Source: Phreatobacter stygius
GTDB lineage: Bacteria > Pseudomonadota > Alphaproteobacteria > Rhizobiales > Phreatobacteraceae
Direction of reading: 5' to 3'
Length of the DNA: 64,000 nt
Assembly: GCF_005144885.1 (NCBI RefSeq)
Contig: NZ_CP039690.1
Span: 124,001 to 188,000 of the forward strand
The notes beneath the pieces were generated by a model that was given only the letters and a program-made list of their open reading frames with translations, did not search any database and was not told where the DNA came from. Position numbers and translations under genes: made by a program. Shown one piece after another: positions 16,213-28,811 of this stretch (position 1 is the stretch's first letter; each line of letters begins with the position of its first letter).

Positions 16213-17412
16213 CTACCCCTCCCCGCGTGGCACGATCTCGGCCAGCCGGTCGAGCGCCGCGGCAAGGTCGGCCTCGACCTCGCGCGCCGGCAGGATCACC
16301 ACCTGGTAGCCGCGCTCGGCCAGCCACTGGCGCTTCTCGGCCCGGCTCGCCGCGGCCGCCTCGCTTTGGGTCAGCGGTTCGAAATCGATCACCAAGCGCA
16401 GGTCGAACGAAACGATGTCGACGACATGCGGACCGATCGGCACGGCGCGCCGGAAGCCGCGTCCGGCGAAGCGCCGGTCCTTCATCATCGCCTCCCACAA
16501 CAGCCGCTCGGCCTCCGTCGGGTTGCGCCTGAGCAGCCGGGCGATGCCGCGCACCGGCGCGGTGGCGCCGCTCTTGTCGGTGGCGGCCCGTTCCAGCATG
16601 GAGCGCAGCGTCTCGGCGCCGTCCTTGTCGAGCGAGCCGGAGCGTGCCGGCCCGCGAGCGCCCTCGGCAATCCCCGAAATCGCGCCGTGCAGCGTCGCCA
16701 GGTCCTGGCGCGACGGGTTCATCCGCTGGATGATGTTGCGCAGGTTGACCACCATGCTGTCGCGCTTCTCCGCCGGACGGAAAAAATCGACCCGGTCGAG
16801 CTCGCGTTCGAGCATGGCGTAGAAGGCGGCGAACTGCGCCTTCGCGGCCGGCTTGGACCGTTCCATCATGGCGAAGGGCAAGGCCGCGTCATGGGCCTGG
16901 GTGAACCACTCGTAACCCAGCACCAGCACGGCTTGCGCGAGATTCAGCGAGGAAAAGTCCGGATTGACCGGATAGGTCAGGATGGCGTCGGCCAGCGCCA
17001 CCTCCTCGGCGAGCAGGCCGTTGCGCTCGCGCCCGAAGATCACCCCGACGGTCTCGCCGCCGGCGATCCGGGGCCGCATGGCGGTCACCGCCTCGCGCGG
17101 GCCGACCACCGGCTTGACCTGGCCATGCATGCGCGCGGTCGCGGCATAGGCGAGCGTCAGGTCGGCGATCGCGTCGTCAAGCGTCGCGAACAGCTCGACC
17201 TCGTCGAGGATCTTGTTGGCGCCCGAAGCCGCCGGATAGGCCCTGCCGTTCGGCCAGCCGTCGCGCGGCGCAACCAGTCTCAGCCGCGCCATGCCGAAAT
17301 TCGCCATGGCGCGCGCGGTCGTGCCGATATTCTCGGCCATTTGCGGCTCGACGAGAATGATGACGGGACTGCCCTTTTCCTGGGCGAGGCGGGTGATGTC
17401 GATACCGGGCAT
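16213..17412 (-). CDS. TrmJ-type SpoU RNA methyltransferase fused to a DUF559-like domain
   Basis: A 399-residue two-domain protein. Residues 1 to about 245 are a SPOUT (TrmH/TrmJ) 2'-O-methyltransferase with all three motifs: MAENIGTTARAMANFG, GVIFGRERNGL and NPDFSSLNLAQAV; E. coli TrmJ methylates position 32 of tRNAs. From about residue 285 the sequence changes to a DUF559/Vsr-like nuclease fold (ARLLRRNPTEAERLLWEAMM, FRRAVPIGPHVVDIVSFDLR, LAERGYQVVILPAREVEADL). The usual DGGQH segment is replaced by DFEPLTQSEA, so nuclease activity is doubtful. The ATG at 17412 fits the family start. A single unbroken frame joins the parts. Confidence 0.88.
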   Translation of the reverse strand: MPGIDITRLAQEKGSPVIILVEPQMAENIGTTARAMANFGMARLRLVAPRDGWPNGRAYPAASGANKILDEVELFATLDDAIADLTLAYAATARMHGQVKPVVGPREAVTAMRPRIAGGETVGVIFGRERNGLLAEEVALADAILTYPVNPDFSSLNLAQAVLVLGYEWFTQAHDAALPFAMMERSKPAAKAQFAAFYAMLERELDRVDFFRPAEKRDSMVVNLRNIIQRMNPSRQDLATLHGAISGIAEGARGPARSGSLDKDGAETLRSMLERAATDKSGATAPVRGIARLLRRNPTEAERLLWEAMMKDRRFAGRGFRRAVPIGPHVVDIVSFDLRLVIDFEPLTQSEAAAASRAEKRQWLAERGYQVVILPAREVEADLAAALDRLAEIVPRGEG

Positions 17413-17620
17413 TGAGGTCTTTCGAACGGACGGGCGGCGCGAGCCTATAGACGGGAATGGCCGGCCTGTCGCGGCGTCTCCGACTTTGTAGGCCCTTATA
17501 CCCGTCGCCAAGCTCTGCTAAGAGGCACGCGCCAGTCACGGGAGCGCTGGATCTTTCGGGCGCATGTCCGGATGCACCGTGGCTGAGTCCTCCTCCGCTA
17601 TGCGCTCTCAAGGCCGACCC

Positions 17621-18841
17621 ATGTCGAAGATCAAGGTCGCGGGTACAGTTGTCGAACTCGACGGCGACGAGATGACCCGCATCATCTGGGACCTCATCAA
17701 GAAGAAGCTCATCCACCCCTATCTGGATGTGAATCTCGAATATTACGATCTCAGCGTCGAGCATCGCGACGCGACCAATGATCAGGTCACCGTCGACTCG
17801 GCCAATGCCATCAAGAAGCATGGCGTCGGCGTCAAATGCGCCACCATCACGCCGGACGAAGCGCGCGTGAAGGAATTCGGCCTGAAGGACATGTGGAAGT
17901 CGCCGAACGGCACCATCCGCAACATCCTCGGCGGCGTCATCTTCCGCGAGCCGATCATCTGCAAGAACGTGCCGCGCCTAGTGCCCGGCTGGACCCAGCC
18001 GATCATCGTCGGCCGCCATGCCTTCGGCGACCAGTACCGCGCCACCGACTTCAAGTTCCCCGGCAAGGGCACGCTGACCATCAAATTCGTCGGCGAGGAC
18101 GGCAGCGTCATCGAGCGCGAGGTGTTCAAGTCGCCGGGCGCCGGCGTCGCGCTGGCCATGTACAACCTCGACGAGTCGATCAAGGATTTCGCCCGGGCCT
18201 CGTTCAATTACGGCCTGCAGCGCAACTATCCGGTCTATCTGTCGACCAAGAACACCATTCTCAAGGTCTATGACGGGCGCTTCAAGGACATCTTCCAGGA
18301 GATCTTCGACGCCGAATTCAAGGCCGAGTTCGACAAGCGCAAGATCACCTACGAGCACCGCCTGATCGACGACATGGTGGCAGCCTCGCTGAAATGGTCG
18401 GGCGGTTACGTCTGGGCCTGCAAGAACTATGACGGCGACGTGCAGTCCGACATCGTCGCCCAGGGCTTCGGTTCGCTCGGCCTGATGACCTCGGTGCTGC
18501 TGACCCCCGACGGCAAGACCGTCGAGGCCGAGGCCGCCCACGGCACGGTGACCCGCCATTACCGCGAGCACCAGAAGGGCAAGGAAACCTCGACCAATTC
18601 GATCGCCTCGATCTTCGCCTGGACCCGCGGCCTCGCGCACCGCGCCAAGCTCGACGACAACGCCCAGCTGAAGCGTTTCGCCGACGAGCTGGAAAAGGTC
18701 TGCGTCGATACGGTGGAAGCCGGCGACATGACCAAGGACCTGGCGCTGCTGGTCGGCGCCGACCAGAAGTGGCTGTCGACCACCGGCTTCCTCGACAAGG
18801 TCTCCGACAACCTGTCGGCGGCCATGGGCAAATGGGCCTGA
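17621..18841 (+). CDS. icd: NADP-dependent isocitrate dehydrogenase
   Basis: Oxidatively decarboxylates isocitrate to 2-oxoglutarate in the TCA cycle. The 406-residue protein is the eukaryote-like homodimeric type: [20 protein letters not shown] at the start, [17 protein letters not shown], and [20 protein letters not shown] near the C-terminus (NADP contact). The ATG at 17621 is preceded by AAGG; an upstream in-frame ATG at 17564 adds residues without family similarity. It diverges from the methyltransferase gene. Two 14-bp direct repeats and a terminator follow the stop. Confidence 0.98.
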   Translation: MSKIKVAGTVVELDGDEMTRIIWDLIKKKLIHPYLDVNLEYYDLSVEHRDATNDQVTVDSANAIKKHGVGVKCATITPDEARVKEFGLKDMWKSPNGTIRNILGGVIFREPIICKNVPRLVPGWTQPIIVGRHAFGDQYRATDFKFPGKGTLTIKFVGEDGSVIEREVFKSPGAGVALAMYNLDESIKDFARASFNYGLQRNYPVYLSTKNTILKVYDGRFKDIFQEIFDAEFKAEFDKRKITYEHRLIDDMVAASLKWSGGYVWACKNYDGDVQSDIVAQGFGSLGLMTSVLLTPDGKTVEAEAAHGTVTRHYREHQKGKETSTNSIASIFAWTRGLAHRAKLDDNAQLKRFADELEKVCVDTVEAGDMTKDLALLVGADQKWLSTTGFLDKVSDNLSAAMGKWA

Positions 18842-18853
18842 GGTCCGGGGGCC

Positions 18854-18881
18854 CAAGTTCCGGAGCTCAAGTTCCGGAACT
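18854..18881. repeat. 14-bp direct repeat, two copies, after icd
   Basis: CAAGTTCCGGAGCT is followed at once by CAAGTTCCGGAACT, differing at one base. It starts 12 bases after the icd stop and resembles the arrays ending grxD and alaS in unit size and CAAGT core. Confidence 0.7.
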
Positions 18882-18922
18882 GACGTCCGGGACCTGAGCC
18901 CGTTCACGCCTTGACGACGAAA

Positions 18923-18954
18923 CCCGGCGGGTGGTGACATCCGCCGGGCTTTTG
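18923..18954 (+). terminator. Rho-independent terminator of icd
   Basis: CCCGGCGG and CCGCCGGG form an 8-bp stem around a 10-base loop, followed by CTTTTG. It lies 80 bases after the icd stop and before the DUF3455 gene. Confidence 0.85.
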
Positions 18955-18979
18955 GGCGCATGACCGTGAAAGAACTGCC

Positions 18980-19483
18980 ATGAACCGTTTTCGTCAATTG
19001 CTGCTGGCCGGCGCGAGCCTCGCCCTCGCCGGACCTGCGATCGCCCAGACCTTGCCCGCGGAAGTGGGCGCGGATCAAAACGAAGTCGAGATCACCACCG
19101 TCCATGCCGAGGGCGTGCAGGTCTATGAATGCAAGGCCGGGGCGTCGGGCCAGCTGACCTGGCAATTCCGCGAGCCGGTCGCGACCCTCATCCGAGACGG
19201 CCAGACCGTTGGACGGCACTATGCCGGCCCGCGCTGGGAATTTGCCGATGGCAGTCTGGTCGAAGGGCGGGTTTCGGGCCGGGCGCCCGGCACGCGGCCG
19301 AACGACATCCCGATCCTCAAGCTCAGCGTCGTCGAGCGTCGCGGCACCGGCGCCCTGTCGGATGCAAGCTCGGTCCAGCGGCTGAAGACCGTTGGCGGCG
19401 TCGCCACCGGCGCTTGCGAGCGGGCCGGCAGCTTCCGCAGCGTGCCCTATACCTCCGACTACGTGTTCCTGCGCCGCCGCTGA
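18980..19483 (+). CDS. Exported DUF3455 family protein
   Basis: A 167-residue secreted protein of the DUF3455 family, whose function is unknown. A signal peptide ending AGPAIAQ is followed by the family blocks GVQVYECKAG, GRHYAGPRWEFADGS, LKLSVVERRGTG, VQRLKTVGGVA and the C-terminal VPYTSDYVFLRR. Two cysteines (YECK, GACE) could form a disulfide. It is a single-gene unit between two intrinsic terminators. Confidence 0.9.
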   Translation: MNRFRQLLLAGASLALAGPAIAQTLPAEVGADQNEVEITTVHAEGVQVYECKAGASGQLTWQFREPVATLIRDGQTVGRHYAGPRWEFADGSLVEGRVSGRAPGTRPNDIPILKLSVVERRGTGALSDASSVQRLKTVGGVATGACERAGSFRSVPYTSDYVFLRRR

Positions 19484-19556
19484 TCCGGGACCGGTTCGGC
19501 CGGTCGGGGTTGCGCCTGGCCGGTGCCCGGCCCACATCATCTGATCGAATGATGGG

Positions 19557-19577
19557 CCCGGCGACATGCCGGGTTTT
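19557..19577 (+). terminator. Rho-independent terminator of the DUF3455 gene
   Basis: CCCGGC, a GACAT loop and GCCGGG form a 6-bp stem followed by TTTT. Its position argues against a GTG start at 19580 for the next gene. A second imperfect inversion (CCACATCAT with ATGATGGG) precedes it. Confidence 0.85.
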
Positions 19578-19594
19578 CTGTGTCTCGCAGCGCG

Positions 19595-21658
19595 ATGGAT
19601 CACGGCATGAACTTTCCCGGTGGCGGCAACGATCCTTTCCTCTGGCTCGAAGACATCCATGGCGAGCCGGCGACTGCCTGGGTCGACCAGGAAAACCGCC
19701 TGACCGACCAGGCCTTCCGCGGCGCCGCCTATGAAGCCGACGTCGCGACCGCCCTGACCATCCTGAATGCCCAGGACAAGATCCCGTTTGTCGGGCGGGT
19801 CGGCGACCATCTCTACAATCTCTGGCAGGACGAGAGCCACAAGCGCGGCCTGTGGCGGCGCACGACGCTGGACAGCTATCGCACCGACCAGCCCGACTGG
19901 GACGTGCTCATCGACCTGGACGCGCTCGGCGCGGCCGAAGCCCGGCCCTGGGCCTTCGGCGGCGCGGTGCTGTCGCCCGACCGCACGCGGGCGCTGGTCC
20001 GCCTGTCGCCCGACGGCTCGGACGCCGCCGAGACCCGTGAATTCGACCTCGGCATCAGGCGTTTCGTCGAGGGCGGCTTCCTGATCCCGGAATCGAAGGG
20101 CCAGGCGAGCTGGCAGGATGCCGATACGCTGCTGGTTTCGGCAGCGATCGGCGCCGCCAACATCACCCGGGCCGGTTATGGCCGGACGGTCAGGCGCTGG
20201 CGGCGCGGCGACCCCCTGGAGACCGCCGAGACGATCTTTTCGGTCGAGGAACAGGACGTCGCCGCCTGGTTTTACGTTCAGCATCGCCCGGGCCACCAAT
20301 ATGTGTCGTTCACCCGCATGATCGACTTCACCCGGACCGAGACCTTCATCGAGCGGCGGGGCCAGGCCCGCATGCGGCTGGATCTGCCCGAGGAAATCTC
20401 GCTGTCGATCTATGCGCGCCGCCTGCTCGTCCAGCCGAAACGCGACTGGGCGGTTGACGGCGCGATCATCCCGGCCGGCGCCCTGGCGGCCTTCGATCTC
20501 GCGCAATTCATCGACGGAAGCCGCGCCTTCGACATCGTCTTCGCGCCGACGCCGACCCGCGCGCTGCAGCAGTGGGTCGAGACCCGCCATGGCGTGGTGC
20601 TCGACATTCTCGACCAGGTGCGCAGCCGCGTGGCGCTCGCCCGTCCCGAAGGCGGCACGTGGGTCGAAACGCCGATGGCCGGGCTCGCCGACAATGCGGC
20701 GATTTCGATCGCGCCCCTCGGCGGCGAAGACGATCCCGATCTCGGCACCGATATCATACTCACCACCATGGCCTTCGATCGCCCGCCGACCCTGTCGTTA
20801 TGGACCGGCGCCGGCGCGCCGGCCGTGCTCAAGCAGGCGCCGCACCGCTTCGACGCCAAGGGCATCGAGGTCCGGCAACAGCACGCGACGGCGCAGGACG
20901 GCACGCAGATCCCCTATTTCCTGGTCGGGCGCGACCTTGGCTCCACCACCCCGCGCCCGACCCTGCTCAGCGGTTATGGCGGCTTCGAGATCGCCGTCAC
21001 GCCGGCTTATCCGAGCCTTGCCGGCAAGCTCTGGCTCGAACGCGGCCACTTGCTGGCGGTCGCCAATATCCGGGGCGGCGGCGAGTTCGGCGCGCGCTGG
21101 CATCAGGCGGCCAGGCGCGCCACCAAACATGTCTCGCATGACGATTTCGCCAGTGTCGCCCGCCATCTGGCCGAGACCGGCGTCACCACGCCCGCGCGGC
21201 TCGCCGCTCGCGGCGGCAGCAATGGCGGCCTTCTGGTCGGCAATATGCTGACGCGCTATCCCGAATTGTTCGGTGCGATCTGGTGCGAGGTGCCGCTCCT
21301 CGACATGGCACGCTACACCAGGCTGCTCGCCGGCCAGAGCTGGATCGCCGAATATGGCGATCCGGACGACCTGGCCGAATGGGCCTTCATCCGCGACTTC
21401 TCGCCTTATCATCTGGTCCGCGAGGACAGGTCCTATCCGCCGACCCTGATCACCACCAACCGCACCGACGACCGGGTCCATCCAGGCCACGCGCGCAAGA
21501 TGGTGGCGCGGCTGAAACAGGCCGGCGCCCCGGTCCGGCTGCGCGAGACGGTGGCCGGCGGCCATAGCGGCGCGGTCGATTCGGCAACCATCGCCGCGAC
21601 CACGGCGCTCGGCTTCTCGTTTCTCCGCCATACCATTGCGGCGGAGCGCACGGGCTGA
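19595..21658 (+). CDS. S9-family prolyl oligopeptidase-type serine peptidase
   Basis: A protein of about 687 residues with the S9A plan: an N-terminal DPFLWLEDIHGEPATAWV block, a beta-propeller region, and a C-terminal alpha/beta hydrolase domain. The catalytic serine is in GGSNGGLLVG, the aspartate in TDDRVHPGHA and the histidine in GGHSGAVDS. The oxyanion-side SGYGGFEIAVTPAY is also present. It has no signal peptide and is probably cytoplasmic, cutting short proline-containing peptides. The start is uncertain among ATGs at 19595 and 19607 and a GTG at 19580; the GTG abuts a terminator and none has a clear ribosome site. Confidence 0.93.
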   Translation: MDHGMNFPGGGNDPFLWLEDIHGEPATAWVDQENRLTDQAFRGAAYEADVATALTILNAQDKIPFVGRVGDHLYNLWQDESHKRGLWRRTTLDSYRTDQPDWDVLIDLDALGAAEARPWAFGGAVLSPDRTRALVRLSPDGSDAAETREFDLGIRRFVEGGFLIPESKGQASWQDADTLLVSAAIGAANITRAGYGRTVRRWRRGDPLETAETIFSVEEQDVAAWFYVQHRPGHQYVSFTRMIDFTRTETFIERRGQARMRLDLPEEISLSIYARRLLVQPKRDWAVDGAIIPAGALAAFDLAQFIDGSRAFDIVFAPTPTRALQQWVETRHGVVLDILDQVRSRVALARPEGGTWVETPMAGLADNAAISIAPLGGEDDPDLGTDIILTTMAFDRPPTLSLWTGAGAPAVLKQAPHRFDAKGIEVRQQHATAQDGTQIPYFLVGRDLGSTTPRPTLLSGYGGFEIAVTPAYPSLAGKLWLERGHLLAVANIRGGGEFGARWHQAARRATKHVSHDDFASVARHLAETGVTTPARLAARGGSNGGLLVGNMLTRYPELFGAIWCEVPLLDMARYTRLLAGQSWIAEYGDPDDLAEWAFIRDFSPYHLVREDRSYPPTLITTNRTDDRVHPGHARKMVARLKQAGAPVRLRETVAGGHSGAVDSATIAATTALGFSFLRHTIAAERTG

Positions 21659-21758
21659 GCCGCCGCGGCGATCAGCGGCGCTCATTCCTGCAATCACTTT
21701 TCGGCGATGGACGGGGAGCGGCAAAACACGGCATGGGAGGGCCCAGGAGGAAAAGCCC

Positions 21759-22202
21759 ATGCCTGTCACCATCCGTCCGCTGACGCCGGCCGACCGCGCC
21801 GCCTGGGAGCCGCTCTGGCGCGGCTACCAGATCTTCTACAAGACCGACATTCCGCAAGCGACGACCGATGCCACCTGGCAGCGCTTCCATGACGCCGGCG
21901 AGCCGATGCGGGCCTTCGGCGCCTTCGACGGCGACCGCATGATCGGCATTGTCCACACCATCCTGCATCGCTCGACCTGGACGGTTGGCGACTATTGCTA
22001 CCTGCAGGACCTGTTCGTCGATCCGGCCGTGCGCGGCAGCGGCGCCGGCCGGGCGCTGATCGAGGCGGTCTATGCCTATGCCAAGGACCAGGGCGCCAGC
22101 CGGGTGCATTGGCTGACCCACGAAACCAATGACCACGCCATGCTGCTCTATGACCGGATCGCCGACAAATCCGGCTTCATCCAATATCGCAAGATCCTCT
22201 GA
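21759..22202 (+). CDS. GNAT-family N-acetyltransferase
   Basis: A 147-residue acetyltransferase. The acetyl-CoA-binding motif A is LQDLFVDPAVRGSGAGRALI, followed by WLTHETNDHAMLLYDRIADKSGFIQYRK, as in the GCN5-related family that acetylates small amines. AGGAGG lies 8 bases before the ATG, so this start is firm although the frame is open upstream. A dispersed repeat begins about 55 bases after the stop. Substrate unknown. Confidence 0.93.
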   Translation: MPVTIRPLTPADRAAWEPLWRGYQIFYKTDIPQATTDATWQRFHDAGEPMRAFGAFDGDRMIGIVHTILHRSTWTVGDYCYLQDLFVDPAVRGSGAGRALIEAVYAYAKDQGASRVHWLTHETNDHAMLLYDRIADKSGFIQYRKIL

Positions 22203-22256
22203 ACGGACGAACCAGGGCGGCTCGACCGGGCCGCCCCTGCCGGTTTCCGCGTCCTT

Positions 22257-22442
22257 TACGTCATCCCCGGCCGAGCGAAGCGGGGGGAGGGGATCCAGGA
22301 GTCGACAGGCCGTGCTTTCGGCGCACAAACCTGTCGGCTGGCGCTTCCGTCCCGGAGATTTCGCGGCTTCGCTGTTCAGCCCTGCGGCTCCTGGATCCCC
22401 TTCCCCTCCTTCGCTTCGCTCAGTCGGCCGGGGATGACGTAG
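22257..22442. repeat. Dispersed palindromic intergenic repeat, copy 2
   Basis: The left end ACGTCATCCCCGGCCGAGCG and the right end GGCCGGGGATGACGT are inverted, with GGGGATCCAGGAGTC and CTCCTGGATCCCC nested inside. The length and design match the copy at 4269-4449. The right arm overlaps the last codons and stop of the K+ channel gene. It fills most of the gap 22203-22419. Confidence 0.88.
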
Positions 22443-23601
22443 AGCCAACCCCGGCCGGCGCGCGCCATTCCTCGATGACCGCCCGGATGACCACGCCGAT
22501 GGCCGGATTTTCCTGCATCAGGTGATGCAGGTCGGCGGTATCGAGCGACAGCACCTTGACCCAGTTGCGCGCCCGCAAGGTGGCGCCGCGGGTGGCGCGT
22601 TCGAACGCCGCCGCCTCGCCGAAACACTGGCCGGGCCCGATCACCGTGCGTCCGGCGTCGGCCTCGACCAGCACCTCGCCCTCGGCCACCACGAACATGG
22701 AATGGGCCGGCTCGCCGCGCCGGCAGATGACTTCGCCCGGCTCGAAGGTCTCGCTCCTGAGCGCGCGCATGATGTCGGCGACCGCGGTTGCGTCCAGCCC
22801 TGAAAACAGCGGCACACCGGCGACCATGCTCCAGGTCACCACGAAATCGCGCCGCTGGATTTCGCGCGCAAAGGCGGTGGCAATGATGCCGCAGGGCAGC
22901 GCCAGCATGGCGATGCCGAGCATGGCGGTGACGCCGGCGACCATCTTGCCGGCCGTCGTGATGGGATAGACGTCGCCGTAACCGACGGTGGTCAGCGTGA
23001 TCACCGCCCACCACATGGCATCCGGAATGGTGCCGAACTTGTCCGGCTGGGCCTCGTGCTCGGCCAGCCGCATGGCGGAGGCGGCGAACAAGAGTGCGCT
23101 GAGGAAGATCAGCAGCGACGCGCCGAGCGCCCGCCGCTCGTTCCACACCGCGTCGATCAGGCTGGTGAAGCCCGGCGAATAGCGGGCGAGCTTGAGGAAG
23201 CGCAGCAGCCGCAACAGCAGCAGGAAACGCAGGTCGATGTCGACGGCGAGGCTCAGATAGAACGGCAGGATCGCCACGAGATCGATGATCATGGCGGGCG
23301 ACGCGGCAATGCCGAGCCGCGCCCTGAGCCCCGACTGGCCGGCGAGCGGCGCGTGCTCCACAGCGCTCCACAGCCGCGCGGCATATTCGACGGTGAAGAC
23401 CGCGACCGAGACGATTTCGATCGCCTTGAACAGCGTGGCATGGGCCGCTGCCAGCGCCGGCACCGATTCGAGCACCGCCGCCAGGACATTGACCAGGATC
23501 AGGCCAATAAGCACCCCGTGCACGGCGTCGGTGACGCCGTTGCCGACCATGCCCCGGTCCAGCGCCTCATAGACCTTCCGCCGAAGCGAAATGCCATCCA
23601 T
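22420..23601 (-). CDS. Cyclic-nucleotide-binding voltage-gated-type K+ channel
   Basis: A 393-residue six-helix channel. S1-S3 are hydrophobic, S4 is FLLLLRLLRFLKLARYSPG with regularly spaced basic residues, and the pore has the K+ filter TVGYGDVYP. The C-terminal 130 residues are a cyclic-nucleotide-binding domain (FEPGEVICRRGEPAHSMF, GPGQCFGEAAAFER). This is the plan of the MlotiK1 channel of Mesorhizobium. The ATG at 23601 precedes the conserved part; the open frame extends 21 codons further. The last residues STSSPAD and the stop lie within the right arm of a dispersed repeat, so the C-terminus was altered by it. Confidence 0.93.
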   Translation of the reverse strand: MDGISLRRKVYEALDRGMVGNGVTDAVHGVLIGLILVNVLAAVLESVPALAAAHATLFKAIEIVSVAVFTVEYAARLWSAVEHAPLAGQSGLRARLGIAASPAMIIDLVAILPFYLSLAVDIDLRFLLLLRLLRFLKLARYSPGFTSLIDAVWNERRALGASLLIFLSALLFAASAMRLAEHEAQPDKFGTIPDAMWWAVITLTTVGYGDVYPITTAGKMVAGVTAMLGIAMLALPCGIIATAFAREIQRRDFVVTWSMVAGVPLFSGLDATAVADIMRALRSETFEPGEVICRRGEPAHSMFVVAEGEVLVEADAGRTVIGPGQCFGEAAAFERATRGATLRARNWVKVLSLDTADLHHLMQENPAIGVVIRAVIEEWRAPAGVGSTSSPAD

Positions 23602-23669
23602 CCGCCCGTCCCTCCGGTCAAGGCGCTCAACGCCGGCCGGAAGGGTGCCCGCAGGCATGCCCAAGGGTC

Positions 23670-23759
23670 AAGACGGCCAAGTCAAGACGCCCAAGTCAGG
23701 GCGGCCAAGTCAGGGCGGCCAAGTCAGGGCAACGGGTCCAGGGCAACGGGTCCAGGGCG
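23670..23759. repeat. 14-bp tandem repeat abutting the alaS stop
   Basis: Six 14-bp units and a partial one run head to tail on the plus strand: AAGACGGCCAAGTC, AAGACGCCCAAGTC, AGGGCGGCCAAGTC twice, AGGGCAACGGGTCC twice, then AGGGCG. The array touches the alaS stop at 23760. The CCAAGTC core equals GACTTGG on the coding strand, as in the array at grxD. Confidence 0.9.
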
Positions 23760-26417
<2,658 letters not shown>

Positions 26418-26601
26418 GGCCCGAACTGAGTGTTGGGACGGGAAGCGCCGTCCGATGTCGCATTGGCCGGTGTTTCTAGAGCATTTTCGCGCCCAGTGGG
26501 AACCCGGATTTCATCATGGCTCGCTGCCGGCGCCATGGCAGGCCTCCCGAACCGCCGCCGCGACCGGCCGATGCGTCGTCAAAGCGGCCGTGGCGGCCAT
26601 G

Positions 26602-26628
26602 AAAAAAGGCCGGGATGAACCCGGCCTT
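26602..26628 (-). terminator. Rho-independent terminator of recA
   Basis: On the minus strand AAGGCCGGG, a TTCAT loop and CCCGGCCTT are followed by a run of T. It lies about 30 bases after the recA stop. The remaining gap to alaS (26418-26601) shows no gene. Confidence 0.92.
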
Positions 26629-26658
26629 GATCTCGATCAGACGAATGGCGGCGCGCCG

Positions 26659-27738
<1,080 letters not shown>

Positions 27739-27820
27739 GGCTTGAGCTCCTTCGTGCGGCAAGGGGTATGGCGGGATTCCGTCGATGAATCGACCGTACA
27801 CGGTTTGTTCTTAACAACAA

Positions 27821-27835
27821 GTTCTTTTTTTGTTC
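27821..27835 (-). promoter_or_regulatory. LexA (SOS) box of recA
   Basis: GTTC, seven T, GTTC: an exact GTTC-N7-GTTC direct repeat, the LexA site of alphaproteobacteria. A further GTTC lies upstream at 27807 with 10-base spacing. The site precedes recA by about 85 bases, where its promoter is expected. Confidence 0.85.
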
Positions 27836-27894
27836 TCCCGGAAAATTGGCGATCGGGCGGAAGCTCGACCACGCCGGTTCGGCCGAGAACGACT

Positions 27895-28434
27895 TCAAGC
27901 CTGACGGACGGCAAGGCCCGATGGAAGCTTCGCGGCGGTCGCGCGGCAGTGCCGGGAATACCCTGTCGGTGCGGGTATGACTGACGCAAGAGAGCCCTCG
28001 AGTGGAGGGGCGCGAAAGCGCGCCGCCCGCGTTCGCGCGGCCTGGCTGAACACGAATGTGAAGATCCGGCCAGCGACGGCGTTTCCCAGTGAATCCGTGA
28101 AAGGCAGTGGCGTGCATCTGCGGAGAGCCTCGGTAATGGCAGCGGCAACCTGTTCCCGGTCGCCGCCGGCCTCGAACGCCGAATAGGTCACGGCAGGCCT
28201 GCCGATCAGGCTTCCCCGGCGGTTGAAGCTCATTCTGATCGTGACCGTGTAGGACCGCGTCACCTGCGGCGTGCTGAAGCAGGCGCGCAGCGCCGGGCCG
28301 ATCTCCCGCAGGGTATTGATCTTCGGGCGGTTGTCGGCAGGCGCCGATGGCTGCGCATGTGCGGGTTCCGTCGCGACCTGGCAAGCAAGCCAGGCGGCCA
28401 TCGGGGCGAGGATGATCCAAGGCTTCATAGACAT
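27895..28434 (-). CDS. Exported hypothetical protein
   Basis: A protein of about 179 residues that I do not recognise firmly. It starts MSMKPWIILAPMAAW with a signal peptide ending EPAHAQ. The mature part has LREIGPALRACFSTP, YTVTIRMSFNRRGSLIG and ALRRCTPLPFTDSLGNAVAGRIFTFVF; the pattern of a strand-turn-strand around Cys and 'C-x-P-LPF' recalls TonB C-terminal-like or energy-transducer domains, but this is tentative. The C-terminal 50 residues are Arg-rich. The start at 28434 places the signal peptide first; the frame is open further upstream. It converges with nothing and reads towards the recA promoter region. Confidence 0.65.
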   Translation of the reverse strand: MSMKPWIILAPMAAWLACQVATEPAHAQPSAPADNRPKINTLREIGPALRACFSTPQVTRSYTVTIRMSFNRRGSLIGRPAVTYSAFEAGGDREQVAAAITEALRRCTPLPFTDSLGNAVAGRIFTFVFSQAARTRAARFRAPPLEGSLASVIPAPTGYSRHCRATAAKLPSGLAVRQA

Positions 28435-28811
28435 CGCCCCATTCGCGACGAAAGAGATCTCGCGTCCCCGCTCCAGTTGCCGGGACCCGATCGCCATCTG
28501 ACCGAACGCCGGCATCACGTCACATCGGCCCCTGTCCGCGCGTCTCGGAGCGCCAGCGACGCGCACCGGGCCGGACCATGCCTGCAATGCCCGAGCCGCC
28601 GCATCCCGCGGGCAAATGTCTCGATCCGCCAGAAACCGTCATAGTCCCGCGCGTTCACGCACAAGATCAATGTGATTTTTTGACTGCCCGCGCCGCGCGG
28701 CTGCCATGCCTGGCCGGTCATCGCGCGGATTTCCCTTGGCGTCGCAGCTATCGGCCCGTACCCGGGATCACCGGGCGGCGCATTGTACCGTCGGGCGCGT
28801 GGAGCGATCGA
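28435..28811. other. Intergenic stretch without recognisable gene
   Basis: A divergent gap of 377 bases between the exported hypothetical and the DMT transporter. Frames run through it on both strands, but none shows a family, ribosome site or signal peptide. It must hold the promoters of both neighbours; I could not place them. Confidence 0.5.

Noticed and set aside
17978-20590. Minus-strand frame across icd, the DUF3455 gene and the S9 peptidase
   Set aside because: It crosses two terminators and three solid genes; composition is that of an antisense frame.
23670-23759. Possible CRISPR array after alaS
   Set aside because: Units are contiguous 14-mers without unique spacers; it is a tandem repeat.
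28435-28811. Possible small gene in the 377-base gap before the DMT transporter
   Set aside because: Frames exist on both strands but none has a ribosome site, signal peptide or recognisable motif.
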